A DNA stretch of 6,471 nucleotides from CAYZJV01 sp964473245 (GTDB taxonomy: Bacteria; Spirochaetota; Spirochaetia; Sphaerochaetales; Sphaerochaetaceae): the NCBI GenBank assembly GCA_964473245.1, contig CAYYOL010000071.1:1-6471 (forward strand), written 5' to 3'. A program made the translations under genes and the position numbers. Positions 5,333 to 6,471 of this stretch are shown here, in pieces. Positions within the stretch are counted from its first letter, which is position 1. The number at the start of each line of letters is the position of its first letter. The notes below the pieces were generated by a model. It did not search any database. It was not told the DNA's origin and saw nothing but the letters and a program-made list of their open reading frames with translations.

Positions 5333-6471
5333 GCAACAGGATAAACTGCCCGACGATTTTCTGAAGAGTCTCGGGTTTCCCACGATCACGGTGCATGAGA
5401 CGTTCACTCATTTCGATTTCACCCTTCCTGGAAGACGGGTGCTCGTCATAGGGCCGATGGGTTCGGGAAAGACCGAATTTTCCGCCCGCGTCTGGAGAGA
5501 TGCGGCTATAGCACAGAAGAAGAGCGATGTGATTCGACGTCTCACCAGTACGGGAAAAGTAGACAGAAGAAAGGTATTCTTTATCCGATCCGAGATCGAC
5601 GGTGAGCGTTTTCAGGAATATCCAGTCGATGCGCTCGCATATAGGAATGGGTATATTCGGTGCGGTGAGAACATTGCGCGAATCCGCGATTCGTTCGGTC
5701 TGGAAAAGGTTCTGGCGGACAACCCCGAAGTGGGAACGTTCATTATCGATGAAGCCTCTTTTTTCGACGAGAGAATCGCCTACGTGGTGAGAAACCATAG
5801 TATCGAACGGGGGATTCTCTTCATTTTTCCCACACTCATTCTCAATTTCCGGCGTGATATCTTCAACTCGACTGCGAGACTGATGCTCGATATTGCAACC
5901 GATGTCATTCCGCTCACAGCCTACTGCGAGCACCCGGATTGTATGAAGGATGCGTTCTACACCTATCGGTACTATCGAGTCGATGGGCAGGAGTGTCCGG
6001 CACTCTATTTCGATCCTCTGATCATCGTTGGTGGAGATACTCAGAAAGAGGATCCGCTGAGTCCGAACTACTGCAGTCGGTGTGACGAACACCACTACCT
6101 TCCAGCGAAGGAGTACACCTTCTTTCATCTGAAGCCACTTGGTGAACGGGCGTCTCGAGGAGATATCGATCCTCTGCGAGACGAGATGCGTGCACTGAAT
6201 CGAAACCTGCAAGAATCGGCACTCTACAACCATATGGAACAACGGTACGGGGATCGTGCCGATGCCCATATCTTTATGAATGCCCTCAAGCCCGGGTGCC
6301 TTGCGGAGAAGGCTCTCATGTACCTGTTCTGTGAACAGAACCTCCTCGCAGAGGATCTTCTGGTCAGGCTTGCCTACGAACTTGAGCTCGACCGGACCTA
6401 CATGACCAAGGTTCTGAGCGACAACCTTCGCCCGGTCTCTTTCGACCAGCCACTACTCTCTGTCATGGACT
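5319..6471 (+). CDS. tdk: Thymidine kinase-like protein with long extensions, partial at the right edge
   Basis: The frame opens at ATG 5319, with AAGGGG at 5304-5309 nine bases upstream, and stays open for 384 codons to the edge; the C terminus is missing. The core looks like a type II thymidine kinase, which phosphorylates thymidine to dTMP with ATP. It has P-loop GPMGSGKT (45-52), SEIDGERF (91-98, compare EIDDRF in E. coli Tdk), IIDEASFF (142-149) with D144 and likely catalytic base E145, and NFRRDIF (176-182, compare DFRGELF). IIVGGD (235-240) follows, and four cysteines (C203, C208, C252, C255) match the structural zinc site. It differs from the roughly 200-aa family norm by about 40 extra N-terminal residues, an insert near 60-88, and at least 120 residues after the core (from about 262) that I do not recognise. 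It overlaps deoC by 14 bp. The kinase-family assignment is good; true thymidine specificity is inferred. Confidence 0.8.
   Translation, partial: MPRTEQQDKLPDDFLKSLGFPTITVHETFTHFDFTLPGRRVLVIGPMGSGKTEFSARVWRDAAIAQKKSDVIRRLTSTGKVDRRKVFFIRSEIDGERFQEYPVDALAYRNGYIRCGENIARIRDSFGLEKVLADNPEVGTFIIDEASFFDERIAYVVRNHSIERGILFIFPTLILNFRRDIFNSTARLMLDIATDVIPLTAYCEHPDCMKDAFYTYRYYRVDGQECPALYFDPLIIVGGDTQKEDPLSPNYCSRCDEHHYLPAKEYTFFHLKPLGERASRGDIDPLRDEMRALNRNLQESALYNHMEQRYGDRADAHIFMNALKPGCLAEKALMYLFCEQNLLAEDLLVRLAYELELDRTYMTKVLSDNLRPVSFDQPLLSVMD

Noticed and set aside
5280..6269. 329-codon minus-strand open frame
   Set aside because: It is the shadow of the thymidine kinase-like gene. The plus frame carries P-loop, DE and zinc motifs, while the minus frame has no recognisable domain.

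Overview
The window is a compact bacterial chromosome segment of roughly balanced base composition, with consensus sigma70-type promoters and Shine-Dalgarno sites and no mobile elements, CRISPR array or phage genes. Gene content and the SRP RNA/serine tRNA arrangement would fit a spirochaete of the Spirochaeta/Treponema type, but this is a weak inference; the sequence alone does not fix the phylum.

Left end, 1-684 (minus strand): a stable-RNA operon. Reading right to left, a strong promoter (TTGACA, 17-bp spacer, TATAGT) is followed by tRNA-Ser(UGA), tRNA-Ser(GCU), tRNA-Arg(GCG), tRNA-Ser(CGA) and tRNA-Ser(GGA). The apical half of the SRP RNA (ffs) then runs off the left edge. The four serine tRNAs are a complete set for all six serine codons. 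No tRNA encodes its CCA end.

Middle, 643-4595: a divergent promoter region separates the RNA operon from a plus-strand gene for a membrane-embedded M28-family zinc peptidase (792-2057). Its end overlaps, tail to tail, the end of a minus-strand three-gene operon. In transcription order this encodes a membrane-anchored zinc-ribbon/Nudix hydrolase (3618-4595), an aldo/keto reductase (2671-3621, ATGA overlap) and a YigZ/IMPACT family protein (2045-2653).

Right end, 4558-6471 (plus strand): deoC (deoxyribose-phosphate aldolase) and a 14-bp-overlapping gene for a thymidine kinase-like protein with long terminal extensions, cut by the right edge. Together they cover deoxynucleoside breakdown and thymidine salvage. 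The Nudix gene transcribed divergently from them may clean up or hydrolyse nucleotides, so this part has a nucleotide-metabolism flavour.

I see no clearly new multi-gene system. The items most worth a second look are the G34 arginine tRNA within a full serine tRNA set, the M28 peptidase with membrane segments inside its catalytic domain, the membrane/zinc-ribbon/Nudix fusion, and the extended thymidine kinase.
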